DNA of 64,000 bases from Acanthosepion lycidas (GCA_963932145.1 OZ010578.1:47437058-47501057), one strand, 5' to 3'. Numbered from the stretch's first letter, positions 23,746 to 35,735 are shown. Made by a program: numbers and translations. The notes: generated by a model from the sequence alone, not told the origin.

Positions 23746-25059
23746 ATATTACCATGATCATTTTAAGTGTCGATGTATGGCAAACTGATGCGCTCAACAC
23801 GCTGACGGACAGACCTCCATTATGAAACTTGACTACGAATGCCAACTTTATAACAGCCATGTTAGGCAATAAATAATTTTTATGAGTTGATTTAAAGGCC
23901 TCAACTGAAATCGTTATATTGTTTCCACATTATAAGTAAAAATGCGAATAAACACGTTGTTGGAGCCTGCAGATTAAGATGTATCAGAATTTTATTGCGG
24001 ATTGCTTCCCATTAATGAGTTTAGAATTTCAGCATCAAACTCCGATGAACGCCCCTGTCTGGATTTATCCTCCAAGAACATTTCTACGGAATGGGACTTT
24101 GCAAAGCAAGGCCGCTACGACAATAAAAAAACGAAAGTAAGTTATTCAAAGTACGGCCGAAATATATTCTACATTTTAAAGGTGGACAAAAAACACCATA
24201 GGGACAGCTATTAAAAAAAATATATTTCACTGTTGTTTCAACAAAGGGCTAATGTTTTTATTCATTTGCTTTTTAAAAATGGCATCCTCCAAATGGTGGT
24301 CTCTATTCGCCATACAATGTTTTAGACAATTTCTAAAGTTTTCCGTCGCCCAGAAGTTAGAGCGCTTCGTGGTCTTCCAGCTGGTTTTCTTTAAAGCACT
24401 GAACCTGTGAACCTGAAATTTTCAACCCACGGCAGTATCAATTTTCTATCCGGAACTGCATCATTCTGCCGTAATATTAAATTAGCGGGAAAAGCGCTCG
24501 GTGTCATAATTACAGATTCACCAATTATAAGAAAAAAAAAACAAAAAAAAAACGTTTCAGCAGCGAACTGACGATATGTGCACTGCTATACGTAACGATA
24601 AAAACTTATGACATCTGAAAGAAATGATAAGACATTCGCTTGATGAAGGCACTATTTCTACTTGTCTTCGTTCCCTAGTACCACAGAGATGACAGTTTAA
24701 AATGTGTGAGGTATTTCTGCCGTACCTTGTATTAGTGTACTCCAAAGTTATTCGTAAATGATATATAGGATTAGTAGTTCGGGTGAGATATTCGTCATTA
24801 CAAACGCTTCCTCAAAACTCATATAATTTCTGGCTCAACTTAATAGATTCATCCAATAAGTTCTACTGGATTTTACTGTTACTCGCAAATCAATAAACTG
24901 CGATATTTCTCATTTCAAAAGCAGTCATAATGGTTATTCACACAGCAAAGACAATCAACATGTTCGAATTTCTGCTGACGTTCTCTTCCTAATATGGTCG
25001 CTCCGTTTTACTTACCCTCATATGTGTCCGTTTGTGTATGTTTGTATGCATGTATGTAT
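23746..25059. other. Unclassified stretch with weak Penelope-like hints
   Basis: CGCTTGATGAAGGCACTAT at about 24637 resembles the first half of the hammerhead-like motif common in Penelope-type ends, but the second half is missing. Segments near 24150 and 24690 look like a diverged inverted pair (GTACGGCCGAAAT against ATTTCTGCCGTAC). No gene is supported. Confidence 0.35.
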
Positions 25060-25318
25060 GTATGTTGGAACTTTCGCGTTCTGACCATGAGATCCGGGTT
25101 CGAATCTCAACATGGTCGATTTGTCAGGAAGGTGACTTCCTGGTGTTATCGGACTCGAGGTGTCGATCCCAGTGTGCGTCACCCTTGGAAAGTCCCTGAA
25201 AACCATACCACGGGTTAGCCAAGCCTCGTGTGTGAAATTGGGTAGACGGAACACTTGGTGGCCGTCGATAGCTGTGCTGTCACAAGTCATCGTGGCCGCC
25301 TTCTGGCCTTGTTCAAAT
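25060..25318 (+). mobile_element. SINE-D copy (tRNA-like head)
   Basis: The head reads TTCTGACCATGAGATCCGGG followed by B-box GGTTCGAATCTC. The body shares GACTTCCTGGTGTTATC, ATACCACGG, TAGACGGAAC and GTCATCGTG with the copies at 59066-59425 (+) and 56600-56900 (-). It ends in a (TA)n tract. Confidence 0.75.

Positions 25319-25320
<2 letters not shown>

Positions 25321-25407
<87 letters not shown>
25321..25407. repeat. (TA)n microsatellite
   Basis: 87 bp of pure TA between the end of SINE-D and the 3' end of the minus-strand SINE-C. Confidence 0.97.
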
Positions 25408-25410
<3 letters not shown>

Positions 25411-25660
25411 GACATTTTTATGTTTATACATTCTTTTTATAGATACAAATATTTAAGTAAATGCTCTGTTTATAATTATCAGTATTAAACAACATTTACC
25501 GGCCTGAATGTCCGAGAAATTTTCACTGAAAATAGTCGTCCTCCGACAGGATTCGAACTTGTATCCTATACGGAACCGTCATTTAGCTTGACGTGCCTTT
25601 AACCGATTTGGCCACAGAGGCGCGTTCGGTTAGCAAGGTCGAATTTACTGTATTTGAACT
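25408..25660 (-). mobile_element. SINE-C copy 1 (class II tRNA-like head)
   Basis: Minus strand: TGGCCAAATCGGTTAAAG (A box and D arm), CGTCAAGCTAAATGACG (anticodon arm, 5-bp stem), a long variable arm with TCC/GGA pairing, and B-box AGTTCGAATCC. The long variable arm is that of Ser/Leu-type tRNAs. The body runs to CATAAAAATGT next to (TA)n. A second copy is at 35452-35700 and a third, more diverged, at 35736-35990. Confidence 0.75.
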
Positions 25661-25722
25661 TCAATATTCTATGAATCCCTCACGTACTTTAATATCTGCT
25701 CATGGCGTATCAAATGTAAACA

Positions 25723-25890
25723 AATGACGTCACATATTATGAAATGGACAAAGTCCGACAATTATTTTCTCGGACATTCAGATAAATATTGTTTAATTCT
25801 GTTTATTATAAACAGAGCATTTACTTAAATATTTGTATCTATAAAAAGAATGTTAAACATAAAAATGTCCATTTCATAATGTGTGACGTC
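25723..25890. mobile_element. Foldback segment carrying an inverted SINE-C tail
   Basis: TGACGTCACATATTATGAAA and TGGACA at 25723-25751 are inverted at about 25868-25889. Between them is an inverted copy of the SINE-C body (near 25775-25870) relative to 25411-25500. It is followed by (TA)n at 25891-25962. Confidence 0.7.
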
Positions 25891-25962
<72 letters not shown>

Positions 25963-25965
<3 letters not shown>

Positions 25966-26712
25966 CTTTTAAAGGTAAAGGAGTAAAATATTATTCCAGC
26001 ACTTGTTCTATTTTTGCTGGAGTGTGTGACCAAACCGGCCAGACACCCCGGAAAAGGATGGCAGTTCATCGCCAACAAATTAGGGATCATCACACCAGAA
26101 ATATACCCCTTAGCCAACATACAGTGGAATGCGGAGGAGGAATCTGCAAATTTTAATATCTTCCCATTCTATCAATGCGACTACAAAACCACCAACCAAA
26201 AAAAAAAAACAACATTTTTTATCAACAAGTTTAAACCAATACTCAATTCATTGCATAAACCAAAGGCACTCCCTCAAAATAGATTCTACAATATTTTCCT
26301 AAACATAAGACATATAAATCGAGTTACAATCCTTGGTTTTTTGATTCTAAACGCAATCATCAACAAGTGAGAATATAAACAGTTACAAACAGGTACCATA
26401 GCGAGATATAAAGCCAAATATGACCCTTGATTATTTTTATTTCATTTTTTTCAAAACACAAGCGTCAACACGTGGAATTATAAGCAGTTACAAACTTTTT
26501 GTAAAGATAAAGTCGAAATCAGTCAAAGCATATAAGGAAACTAATTGAAATGAAAAAAGTAAAACAATTTTTTCTGAGAAACATATTAAGTAAGTGACAC
26601 AATGTGATTTTAATATTTCTTTGTAGTGATACGTATATTATAAATATTACATATAACTAAATATAAAGATTAGGTGCTCTTTTTTTACTAAATATTATTT
26701 TCTCTGTCTCTG

Positions 26713-26732
<20 letters not shown>
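25963..26732. other. Unclassified stretch with an unrecognised 118-codon frame
   Basis: The plus-strand frame at 26014-26370 begins with LECVTKPARHPGKGWQFIAN, followed by an Asn/Lys-rich, A-rich end. It has no domain I recognise, and an A9 run falls inside it. It could be a mobile-element fragment; I do not call it a gene. Confidence 0.35.

Positions 26733-26780
<48 letters not shown>
26733..26780. repeat. (CT)n-(TA)n microsatellite
   Basis: CT run at 26701-26730, then TA, abutting the start of repeat P. Confidence 0.95.
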
Positions 26781-26781
<1 letters not shown>

Positions 26782-26782
<1 letters not shown>

Positions 26783-27243
26783 CAAGTATATGATTGGTGT
26801 ATATGGAATGAATTCCAATAACCAACAATTACTATTCTTAAAAGAGTGCTCAATACAAAGTAGAGCAGATATAATTATTTATTTTTAAAGAAAAAAAAAA
26901 TTTATAACATAAATATGTTATAAAATCACTACAAAAATAGCCATTTTGTTTCAACACCCTCGGTGTCTTATCAAGTGATGACGTTGAATGTAAAATAAAT
27001 GGTTCTAAAAGTTTCAAATTAATTAATATTCTACGCAAGGGGAAAACGTTGTTACAAAGGCTAGATGGACCAATCAGAACACAAGTACAGGAAAATTCAA
27101 AAAGCTCAAAACCATTTATTTTACATTCAACGTCATCACTTGATAAGACACCGAGGGTGTTGAAACAAAATGGCTATTTTTGTAGTGATTTTATAACATA
27201 TTTATGTTATAAATTTTTTTTTTCTTTAAAAATAAATAATTAT
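26782..27243. mobile_element. Long inverted repeat of family P (arms about 140 bp)
   Basis: The left arm (26871-27010) and right arm (27105-27243) are nearly perfect inverted copies. Each carries the hairpin ACACCGAGGGTGT followed by TGAAAC. The unit also has a unique left extension (26782-26870) that recurs at 57318-57410. Single-arm copies occur at 46547-46640 and 57410-57521. The hairpin plus GAAAC weakly resembles a decayed hammerhead, so a Penelope-type pseudo-LTR is possible. Confidence 0.75.
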
Positions 27244-27985
27244 ATATATATATATATATATATATTATTTTATATACCAGATAAAATCTATTAACAAATT
27301 CAATTAAAACAATAGGTTTAAAAACCCTAATCCTAATCTTGGCGTTCCTTTAAAAAAAAAAAAAGATAGCAGATAGTAATAAAAAACAACGGAGCAGACA
27401 AAAAAAAAAAACAAAAAACAAAAACAAAAATACCCAACCTTATACGACTCCAAAAACTTGACATATAGCAAACATCCCTACTTTTAACAAAGCAGAGACC
27501 CCTTGATAATGAAGAACTAACCCCAGATTACACTTCCATTTCAAAACTATAAAGGAGTAAAACATTTCGTTGCTTAATTAATCCAAACATCGCTTTAGGA
27601 CGAAATAGTCAAGCTTTAATATTGTAATTAAACGAATACGGATGGCCAGTTTCGAAACAGTAATTTCTGTGTCGCGATGAAATTATATTTTTTAAAAATA
27701 ATTATATATATATATATATATCTATATATATATATATTGCCTTAAATATACAAACATGCATTCAGAAGAATAATACTTTGGTACTTAAATTAAAAAAAAG
27801 AAGCAAATTCTACAGACGGATGCTGGGAATATCATGGAGCGAAAGTTTTAGAGAAAATAAAAATAAAAACGCCACTTATATTTAACATCAGAAAGAGACA
27901 GTTGAAATTTCTATAGCACATAATGAGGAAAAGCTGGTTTAGAAAATTTGACACTCAGAGGCATTTTTGTACAGTAAGGTTCGCC
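27244..27985. other. AT-rich unclassified stretch
   Basis: A-rich simple runs and (TA)n at 27241-27265 and 27703-27737; no gene. Confidence 0.5.
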
Positions 27986-27989
27986 CGAT

Positions 27990-28235
27990 AAAAAGATTCG
28001 GGTACCACTAGAGGTAGGGGGTTACATTAAGTGGTACTTTATACAGATAGAAGGGGAAGATAACGGTTAACTTGAATCAGTTAAGAACGTAGTGATCACG
28101 GATACATTTGCTTGGGAGTCTCTTCCATAGCGCAGTGGTTTCCGGGAAGAAGCTGTTCGTTTGGGACTTACATTTCATTAATAGAATACGGAGTAAATGC
28201 GGGCTGTTTGTTATAATATAAGTGGTATGGCGGGA
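27990..28235 (-). mobile_element. LINE 3' end fragment (family T)
   Basis: Minus strand reads SQTNSFFPETTALWKRLPSK and then a DHYVLN-type end: a decayed version of the FLPRTATLWNSLP / YDLNRFK tail of animal LINE ORF2. Confidence 0.7.
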
Positions 28236-28489
28236 CCTGTGTTACGGTTTTTTGGGTATATATATATATACGACTAGGAGATTTATTCATATCAGAGATA
28301 CAAATTGTGGCACAAGGCCGAAAAGAGGAGGGGTAGAGGCTGGTCATCACTAACTATCTTATACCTAGCTAATCTGACTCACGACCCATTCATACATTAC
28401 AAATTACCCATTCACTACAAGAACTCGTCCATCACCAAACAAACCTCCAACCACCATAATACCACATCCTCTCAAGGGGAACCTACCAA

Positions 28490-31400
28490 AACGCGCCCCA
28501 CACCATAAAAATTTGATGATGATATAAATGCTATACATTAAAAATCTAATAATGATAGAATGAGAGGGGAGGGAAGATGAACCCAATAATCAACTAAAAG
28601 TCACACAAAAGGCAAACTAAACATAACAGATGTTAGTAGGTCCCGTCCAACCCTCAAAATAGAGAGGCCGCTGTATTCTGCCCAGGGGACAGAATCAAGA
28701 AGCTCTCTCGCTAAGGGAGTGGGAAAAGGATAAAATATTATGCGGGAATGGGAAAATATAAAGTTGACCCAGTCGAGATAAAATGAGGCCAAAACAAACT
28801 GGGGAGGTTGGGAATCTCAACTTTGATCATAACCAAAGCGTAGCCGGGTAACAGGCCAGGAACAACACTTACTCACATTAACTAGGTACACTGAAGCTTG
28901 TCTAACCTAAACAAGGGGAGCGTTCCACAGGAAGCCACCCCGATGTGCAATAGGTTGACATAGAAGAGAAAATCAAGGCTAGCCCCGGTCACACGAACCA
29001 AGCTCGCCTCTTTTACCCATCTTTCGCTAAAGACTGTCGAATGCAATCGTTTTCTATCAGATCTAATCTTCATCTTGAGCTGATGCTCAAAGAATTGGAT
29101 TAGATGCTGATGAGAAAGATGGTTTCCCCGCAAGACTTCCTCCTTTCGCAACGTCCAAATCACCATTTTAGCCGTGGCCAGCAGCGTCAGAAACACCATT
29201 CGTTTCACCCCGGAATACGGGGGCGACACATTGTCACACGCGTATGCACGATCCATGGACACAAGCTGTTCGGGAGACATGGTCCCATAAGGGGCGGACC
29301 CGGGGGCAATGGAAGAAGGCGTGCGCAGCCGTTTCTTCTAAACCAAGACCACAGCGTTCACAGTCTGGCAAATCCGACAAACCCCATATGAAAGCCTTGT
29401 CATTGAGAGGCAGCCTATTCCGAGCCATTCGCCAGGTAAGCGAAAACTCAGGGTTACTGAAGTAATCCGGCGCTGGCGCCCAAGACCAGTACGAGCGATA
29501 CTCCTCCTCCGACAAGCGGAGCGTATCTCGTAGGGAATCCTTCGCGGGCCCCTCGACTAAACCACAATAAAAGACCTTCCTAGGCCGTCTAAGGTCACTG
29601 GACCGGGGAATGGCCTTCAAGGCCAACCGACACTCGCGAAGAAAATCCGACTCGTCCCGGGGTTTACAACGGCGCTCAACCCTCGAGATGGGGGGACTGA
29701 TGGTAAGGCTAGGGAAGGCGTCCCTAACAATCCCCTCCAGAATCGGATCTCTTCCAGTCAATGCGCGGCGTAGGAAAGGCAACCTAGAGGCACGGATGTG
29801 ACTCAAGAGGTGCGGCATTCCCAGCCCCCCATGACACGGACGTTTAGTGCAGACTCGTCTGTCGACCCTATTCACGTGTCCCCTCCATAAAATAGAGGAT
29901 AGCGATTGCTCGAGCGCCTTCCAATGGGTCTCACAGAGAGGAAGTACGGACAATCGATAAAGAATCAGGGGGGAAATGTATGTAGCACACACCTCCTCCC
30001 TGCCCTTCACGGACAACCGCCGTCGATTCCAAGTCTGACCGGCAGAATCGACCTTTGCTCGTACTTCAGACCAATTCTTCTCCAGCTGGAGGTCAGGCCC
30101 AAACCACACTCCAAGAATGCGGACAGGACCGTCCGTCCAACCGAAGCGGCCCAGAAGAGCGACCCCCTTCCAGAAGACTTGTCGCGGTTTATCTTGGCAC
30201 CTGTCACCTTCTCGTACCGATCAAGCGCCTTCTGTACCGCCTCAATGTCGCTGCGGGACGACACGAAAGCAGATACGTCATCGGCGTACGCGGAAACCCT
30301 GGCTCGAGACCCTCCAGGAATGGCAATTCCACGTAGGTCCGGACTGCCGGTCTCGTCCTTCAGCCAGCGAAGGAGAGTCTCTAACGCCAAAGCATAAAGG
30401 TGAGGCGACAGCGGACAACCCTGACGAACCGACCTAGACAGCACGAACGCGTCCGACAACCTTCCGTTCACCTGTACCACAGCACTGGGGGAGCGATACA
30501 GGAGGCTAATCCAGCGGCAGAAGTTGGGTGCGAATCCAGCAGCCTGCAAGACAGTAGCAAGGTAGCGATGGTCGACCCTATCAAATGCCTTGGACTGATC
30601 CAAATTGATCAGCTCGGCCTCTTCGTGGCCTTTTACACCCTCTATGATCGTGCGGATCAGATGCAGGTTGCTCTGAATTGTTTGGCTCCTCACAGAACAA
30701 GTCTGCTCAGGTCCCAACAGAGACTCGGCAACTGACTGCAAACGCTCCTGCAGGATCTTGGCCATAATCTTTAACTCTGCGTTTAGCAGAGTTATGGGCC
30801 TGTAATCATCTAGCTTCCCCCCACCACCTTTGCCCTTTTTCAACAGAGTGATCACGCCGCTGGTGATCCGGTTGGGGATGGACCCCGACCGAAACCAGTT
30901 GTTGGACACTGCAGTCAAAATCGGAACAAAGATGTGCGACAGCCTCAAGTACAATTCATAGGGCAAACCATCCAGACCGGGCGACTTGCATCTGCCGACC
31001 TTCTTCAATACCGCGTAGACTTCGCCCTCCGTAATCTCTCCCTCGCAGCTAGCCGCTTCAGTCGGCGACAGCCGAGGAAAGTCAGCCAAATAGCTGCGAA
31101 ACTCCTCCTCACGGAGACCAGGCTCCTTGGTAAACCGGCTCTCGAAATGGCGCCGAAACGCCTCGAACATGTCATCAGTCGCCCGAAGAGTACGCCCCTC
31201 CGTGGATATGACCTCACGAATGTAACGATCGCCACCTCGACGGACCTCTTCCCTGCGCAGATCTGCGCCCAAATTCACAGCTTCGGAAGTCATCTTGCTT
31301 AACTTATGTCTAATTACCTGGCCCATGTACCGCTCGCTATTCGAACGATCCAGGGCCTCCCTAGCTAAGGCTCTCTCTAGGGGATCCCCCCAGCCCTCAG

Positions 31401-31793
31401 CACCCAGCCCCCAGCCCCCACCCGGGAAAAACTATACTTAAGTGTCTTCACCTTATCAGCTCTATCTAGAGCGAGTCGTTTGCTGAAATCAGTGGTGAAG
31501 GACCTAATCCTACATTTAAGGCGTTCCCACCACTTATTACCGATAACCGCCCCCACTAACTCCCGCTGCACTAGTCTAATTAGCTCCTGGAAGTCCTCCC
31601 TGTCCAGTAAGGACAGATTGAACTTCCAGTACCCAGCCATTCTAGGCCTATTGTCTAACGCCACCCGGGCACAAACGAGTTTGTGATCCGAATAGCCTAC
31701 CCAGTGGAACGTAGGGCAATCTAGTAGATCTATGTCGGCTCTTCTAACTAACATTCTGTCAAGGTAGCTAACTACCTTGTCAAAAGGCCAATA
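28490..31793 (-). pseudogene. 5'-truncated L1/Tx1-type LINE ORF2, frameshifted
   Basis: A non-LTR retrotransposon ORF2 read on the minus strand. In order: the end of the apurinic-type endonuclease (31754-31430; SDHKLVCARV, then GYWKFNLSLLD); the reverse transcriptase (31326-30170) with GLDGLPYELY, RPITLLNAELK, LDQSKAFDRVDH, RQGCPLSP and the active-site YADD (residues 347-350 of that frame); and a C-terminal part (30109-29234) with the zinc-finger-like CERC followed by HAFFHC. The C terminus continues in another frame at 29280-28882. Frame breaks lie near 31400 (in a CCCAGCCCC-rich tract), 30170 and 29275. The 5' end, including most of the endonuclease, is missing at an LTR-like repeat. The GC content is clearly above that of the flanks. 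About 28490-28880 is probably its 3' UTR. It cannot encode a working enzyme. Confidence 0.85.
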
Positions 31794-32102
31794 TGTATAT
31801 ATGAGTAGTGAGACAATCCAAAAGACTTAACTTCCTTTATAGTCTACCAATAGAAGTTTAACCAATCAGAAGCCGCAGAACATTGTATCTGTCGTGTATA
31901 AAGGCGGCCATCTTTGTTTACCCTACCGAAGGACCAGTGCCAACTTGACCAGGCGAAGATGACAGAAGGAAGAACTACGCTCTCCTACTTTGCTACGATA
32001 TCCACTGCTAACCTGAACTACGCTTTCCCACTGTCTCCGAAATATTCACTGCCAACCTCTGGATTCTATACTCGAAGACGACCGTCATGAAAATGTCTAA
32101 CA
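31794..32102 (+). mobile_element. LTR-like repeat, copy 1 (309 bp)
   Basis: Bounded by TGTATATAT and TGTCTAACA, with CCAAT at 31862-31866 and a TATAAAG box at 31897-31903. Homology with the minus-strand copy at 43050-43402 stops at exactly these ends, which is the behaviour of a solo LTR. I found no matching target duplication. It separates the LINE endonuclease end from another LINE fragment. Confidence 0.65.
31862..31903 (+). promoter_or_regulatory. CCAAT and TATA boxes inside the LTR-like repeat
   Basis: CCAAT at 31862 and TATAAAG at 31897 are 30-odd bp apart, and both are kept in the second copy (minus strand near 43295-43330). They would place a start near 31925. Activity is inference. 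Confidence 0.45.
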
Positions 32103-32290
32103 CCCTGACCGTGAAGGTTAGACTTGGCTGTATCAAGGAATGTAGTTTTTTCAAGCACTTTCCAGGGAAAGAGTGAGAGGCTGGCCACATCCCGTTTGTG
32201 ATAGGATGAGATCGAGGATGGAAAATTATTCTTCACCACACAAGGTCTCCGAGACGCTTTTGAATTGTAGGCAAGGACCAAGGAATACAG
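32103..32290 (-). mobile_element. LINE 3' region fragment (family T)
   Basis: Minus strand gives SYHKRDVASLSLF and then WKVLEKT, matching the HRRxVASLSLxYRYFHG stretch of the copies at 17 and 58 kb. Cut at its downstream side by the LTR-like repeat. Confidence 0.65.
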
Positions 32291-32540
32291 CGAATAACCT
32301 AAGTTAAGAAGCTTGTGTAAAAGTTTAGCAGAACAGGGATTGGAAGACATAGGCAGCAAAAAATCAAACAGCCTCTAAGGAATGACTGTTACTGGCTCTT
32401 TCAATTTGCATAGCCGGCAAATAAGCTCTGCCTTCACCCACTCAACAACAGATAGGCCAGTGGAAGAACCATCAAACTCTGGGAGCAAATTCAAATTAGT
32501 CTATGAGTGTTAACTTCATACAACATTTTTTTGTTCACAA
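32291..32540. other. Unclassified stretch
   Basis: No gene or recognised repeat. Confidence 0.4.
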
Positions 32541-33525
32541 TTGGTGTCATATTGATTTTCTAAGTGTAGCCTAGATGTGGCACAACGCTGAAAATATATG
32601 GTACCTAGTGAGGATCACTTTTAGAGAGAAAATGCTTGCTAACGAGTTACACTACCCGAGACGCCCAAAGTTATTTTCTAAGTGTACATTAGATGTGGCG
32701 TACGGTCGAAAGTATGGGGCATCAAGTGAGGATCGAACTCACTTTCATTCGTCATTGGTCTAGCTATACAAGCTTGCTAGCCATCACAACACTCCGAACT
32801 GCCATAGTGTTTTTCCAAGCGTAGCTTTTTTGTGGCGTGAGGATGAAAGTATGAGGCATCCAGTGAGGACCGAACTCACTACTCGGTCGTAAGTGTTCTA
32901 GCGAGACAAGCTTGCTATTACAGCGTCTCGAGGTGCCCAAAGTTATTTTCCAAGCATAGTTAAGATGCGGGGCACCCAGTGAGGAGCGAACACACTAATC
33001 AGTCGTAATTGTTCTATCGGGACAAACTTGCTAACCATTACACCGCCTCGAGGTGCTTAGTGATTTTCCAAGCGTAGTCTCGGTCTTAATTGTTCTAGCG
33101 AGACAAGCTTGTTAACCATTGAAATTTTCCAAGCGTAGCTTAGATGTGGCACAAGGCCGAAGGTATGGGGCACCCAGTGAGGATCGAACTCACTACTCAG
33201 TCGTAATTGTTCTAGCAAGACGAGCTTACTAACCATTATACCACCTCGTAGTGCCCAAGAAATGATTTTCCAAGCATAGCTCAGATGTGGCACAAGGCCG
33301 AAAGTAAGGGGCACCCAGTGAAGACCCAGCTCACTACTCGGTCGTAATTTTTATAGCGAGACAAGCTTGGTAACCATTACACCGCTTCGAGGTGCCCAAA
33401 GTTATTTTCCAAGCATAGTTAGGATGTGGGACACCCAGTGAGGAGCGAATACACTACACAATCGTAATTGTTCTAGCAAGACAAGGTTGCTAACCATTAG
33501 ACCGCCTCGAGGTGCCATCAAAATT
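32541..33525 (-). mobile_element. Array of about eight tandem SINE-A copies
   Basis: Units at about 32552-32663, 32673-32805, 32811-32940, 32943-33058, 33061-33120 (short), 33121-33253, 33262-33400 and 33402-33520, all minus strand and head-to-tail. Each has the tail word TTTTCCAAGCGTAGC, the middle GGCACCCAGTGAGGA, the B box in GATCGAACTCACT, and the A box in GCTTGCTAACCATTACACC. Units 4 and 8 share the same missing segment (GGCACAAGGCCGAAAG), showing that a multi-unit block was duplicated. Confidence 0.9.
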
Positions 33526-34677
33526 GGTGTTATATGGAGAAATATTGCCTCTGAAAAGAATTCCTTGCTGTCGGTTTCAACACTTAGGAAATATTTCATT
33601 TTCTTTTCTTTACAAGAAAGGAACCGACTACAATGCTGGAATGAAGGCTTGAATTTTAATTTTCTTTCAATATGGATTAATGGTGAATCACACGGGAAAT
33701 TCAAATTCATTTGAGCAACAAATGCTTGCGAGACATATATTTAAAAAAAAAATGATAAGTCTCGAAGTCGGACATTTTTCGAGACTTTCTTCCTCTTATG
33801 TAAATTTGATCTGTCACTCAATCTATAAAATTTCTTTAAGAGGCGACAGAGCAGTGAGTCTGTGGTATCGACGAGGGGTTGCGGGCGTGTTGTTGGATTG
33901 TTCAAATTACGCTACTCTGTCGGTTGAAGGAAACGAATTAGGAAAATTTATAACAAGCCATTGTTCCGAGCTAGAAAGGACAGGAAGTTTTAGCAAACCA
34001 TGATCGTCTACGTCCTGAAGGGACATACAACGTAAAAGAAGTTGTAAAACCAAGAGTGATAAAAAGTTGAATATGTTATTCAATTGGATAGATTTATTTT
34101 TTTAGATTTGTTCATTTTAACGTCTCTAAAACTAAATTTCTCACTATTAATCATCTGAGAGAATTCTCTCTGCCTTTCATCAGTATGGCTGATGCTAACC
34201 ACCAGGAAAGTGACTCATTGCGACTTCTCTGGCTAATGTTCTCCGCTGATATGGAGTGGAAAAAAAAAAAACTATATTGAATCCACTGCTAGGTCAGCTG
34301 CTAAGAAAATTGGTTTACTGTGTTGCGCTAGAGAATTTTTCTCTTCAGAATTTATCTTACATATCTATGGCTACCATTCGTCAATGCTCAGAATATTGTT
34401 GCTACATATAGTCCGGTAGTCCTGATTTGTGTTTGGGGATGCTAGATAAAATCCAAAGAAGAATCAGCAATATTTTCGGTCCTGATCTGGCGGCTCGGCT
34501 TCAGTCATTTTCCCACTGCCGTAAAGTTGCCTCCCCGAGTCTTTTCTATGAAGGTACTTTTTTTTTAAATTTTGAGGGAATTTTCCTGAGATATAAATGA
34601 CTTTAAGTAACAATTTTATTAATCACATCCAAGTTATCTATCTGCATATATGGTAAAACAGTAGCACACAGATCCCT
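33526..34677. other. Unclassified stretch
   Basis: Short frames only. The segment around 33870-33950 has balanced composition but no feature I recognise. Confidence 0.45.
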
Positions 34678-34723
34678 TTGGTAGATATACTTTCCGCAAG
34701 AACATCTTCCCACACACTATCTA

Positions 34724-34724
34724 A

Positions 34725-34761
<37 letters not shown>

Positions 34762-34862
34762 ACACTCTGTTCGTTATCTATCTATCACACTCTGTTCATT
34801 ATCTATCTATCTATCTATCTATCAATCGATCGATCGATCTATACACACGCAAACACACACAC
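34724..34862. repeat. (TATC)n and (CA)n cluster
   Basis: TATC blocks interrupted by CACACTCTGTTC (twice), then CA-rich sequence. Confidence 0.95.
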
Positions 34863-34920
34863 CGACTCACACACACATATATAAGTGTGTGTATCTGTGT
34901 TTGGATGTTTGTGTGCGTCT

Positions 34921-35240
34921 GTGGAGTGATGATTAGCAGCTACGGTTGAGGAATCGGAGAACCAGTTTACGTTCACTTACGTGTTAATAGCATTGGGAAA
35001 GATATGAATCTATGTCTTCTCCACCCACTAGCTAAGGATAAAATAGCAGGACAGATTGAGTCCTATAGCCTTCCGTGGCAACGAATCTAAGAGAAGGAAA
35101 CGCTGAATTCAAACGGGGTCGCACTATCGTAAAATTGTGTATAGAGACCGCTTGTGAATCCAAATTCCCACTGAATTTCCTACTGCACGGCTGAATGAAT
35201 ACGATCTCTGCTACGCTTGCTCAATTCGAATGCGGTGTTA
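34921..35240 (+). mobile_element. SINE-B, long copy
   Basis: TTGAGGAATCGGAGAACC head, AAATAGCAGGACAGA body, GCTACGCTTGCTCAATTC end. Co-linear with 12898-13255. The B-box region is partly deleted. Confidence 0.85.
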
Positions 35241-35278
35241 AAAGGAGCCGAATGTCCCATAGAGGACGACAAGAATTA

Positions 35279-35280
<2 letters not shown>

Positions 35281-35368
<88 letters not shown>
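35281..35368. repeat. (CA)n-(TA)n microsatellite
   Basis: About 50 bp CA followed by about 38 bp TA. Confidence 0.97.
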
Positions 35369-35371
<3 letters not shown>

Positions 35372-35451
35372 TAATATAAAAAGCTAAAACTCTAATATTC
35401 CATGGTTATAATTTAATACATTGGAATATATATATATATAAATAAAAAAAA

Positions 35452-35700
35452 AAGTCATTTTTATGTTTATACATTCTTTTTATAGATACAAATATTTAAG
35501 TAAATGCTCTGTTTTTATAATAAACAGTATTAAACAACATTTATCGGCCTGAATATCCGGGAAATTTTCTTACAAAATTTTCGTCTTCCGACAGGAATCG
35601 AACCTGTATCCTATACGAATCCGTCATATAGCCTGACGTATCGTTAACCGTTTCGGCCAGAGAGAAACTTCCGGTTAGCCTGGTCGATTTATACATATAT
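35452..35700 (-). mobile_element. SINE-C copy 2
   Basis: Minus strand: TGGCCGAAACGGTTAACG, the anticodon arm CGTCAGGCTATATGACG, and B-box GGTTCGATTCC. The body matches 25408-25660 to its (TA)-rich 3' end. Confidence 0.8.
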
Positions 35701-35735
35701 ATATATATTGACCACTAATATTATCAATATATATA

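Noticed and set aside
24637-24661. Another hammerhead motif
   Set aside because: Only the first half (CTTGATGAAGGCAC-like) is present; the GAAAC half is missing at the expected distance.
25545-25640. A functional tRNA gene on the minus strand
   Set aside because: The acceptor stem pairs poorly, U33 is replaced, and the sequence recurs with a common non-tRNA body; it is a SINE head.
26014-26370. 118-codon plus-strand frame as a gene
   Set aside because: No recognised domain, A-rich runs, and no support from neighbours.
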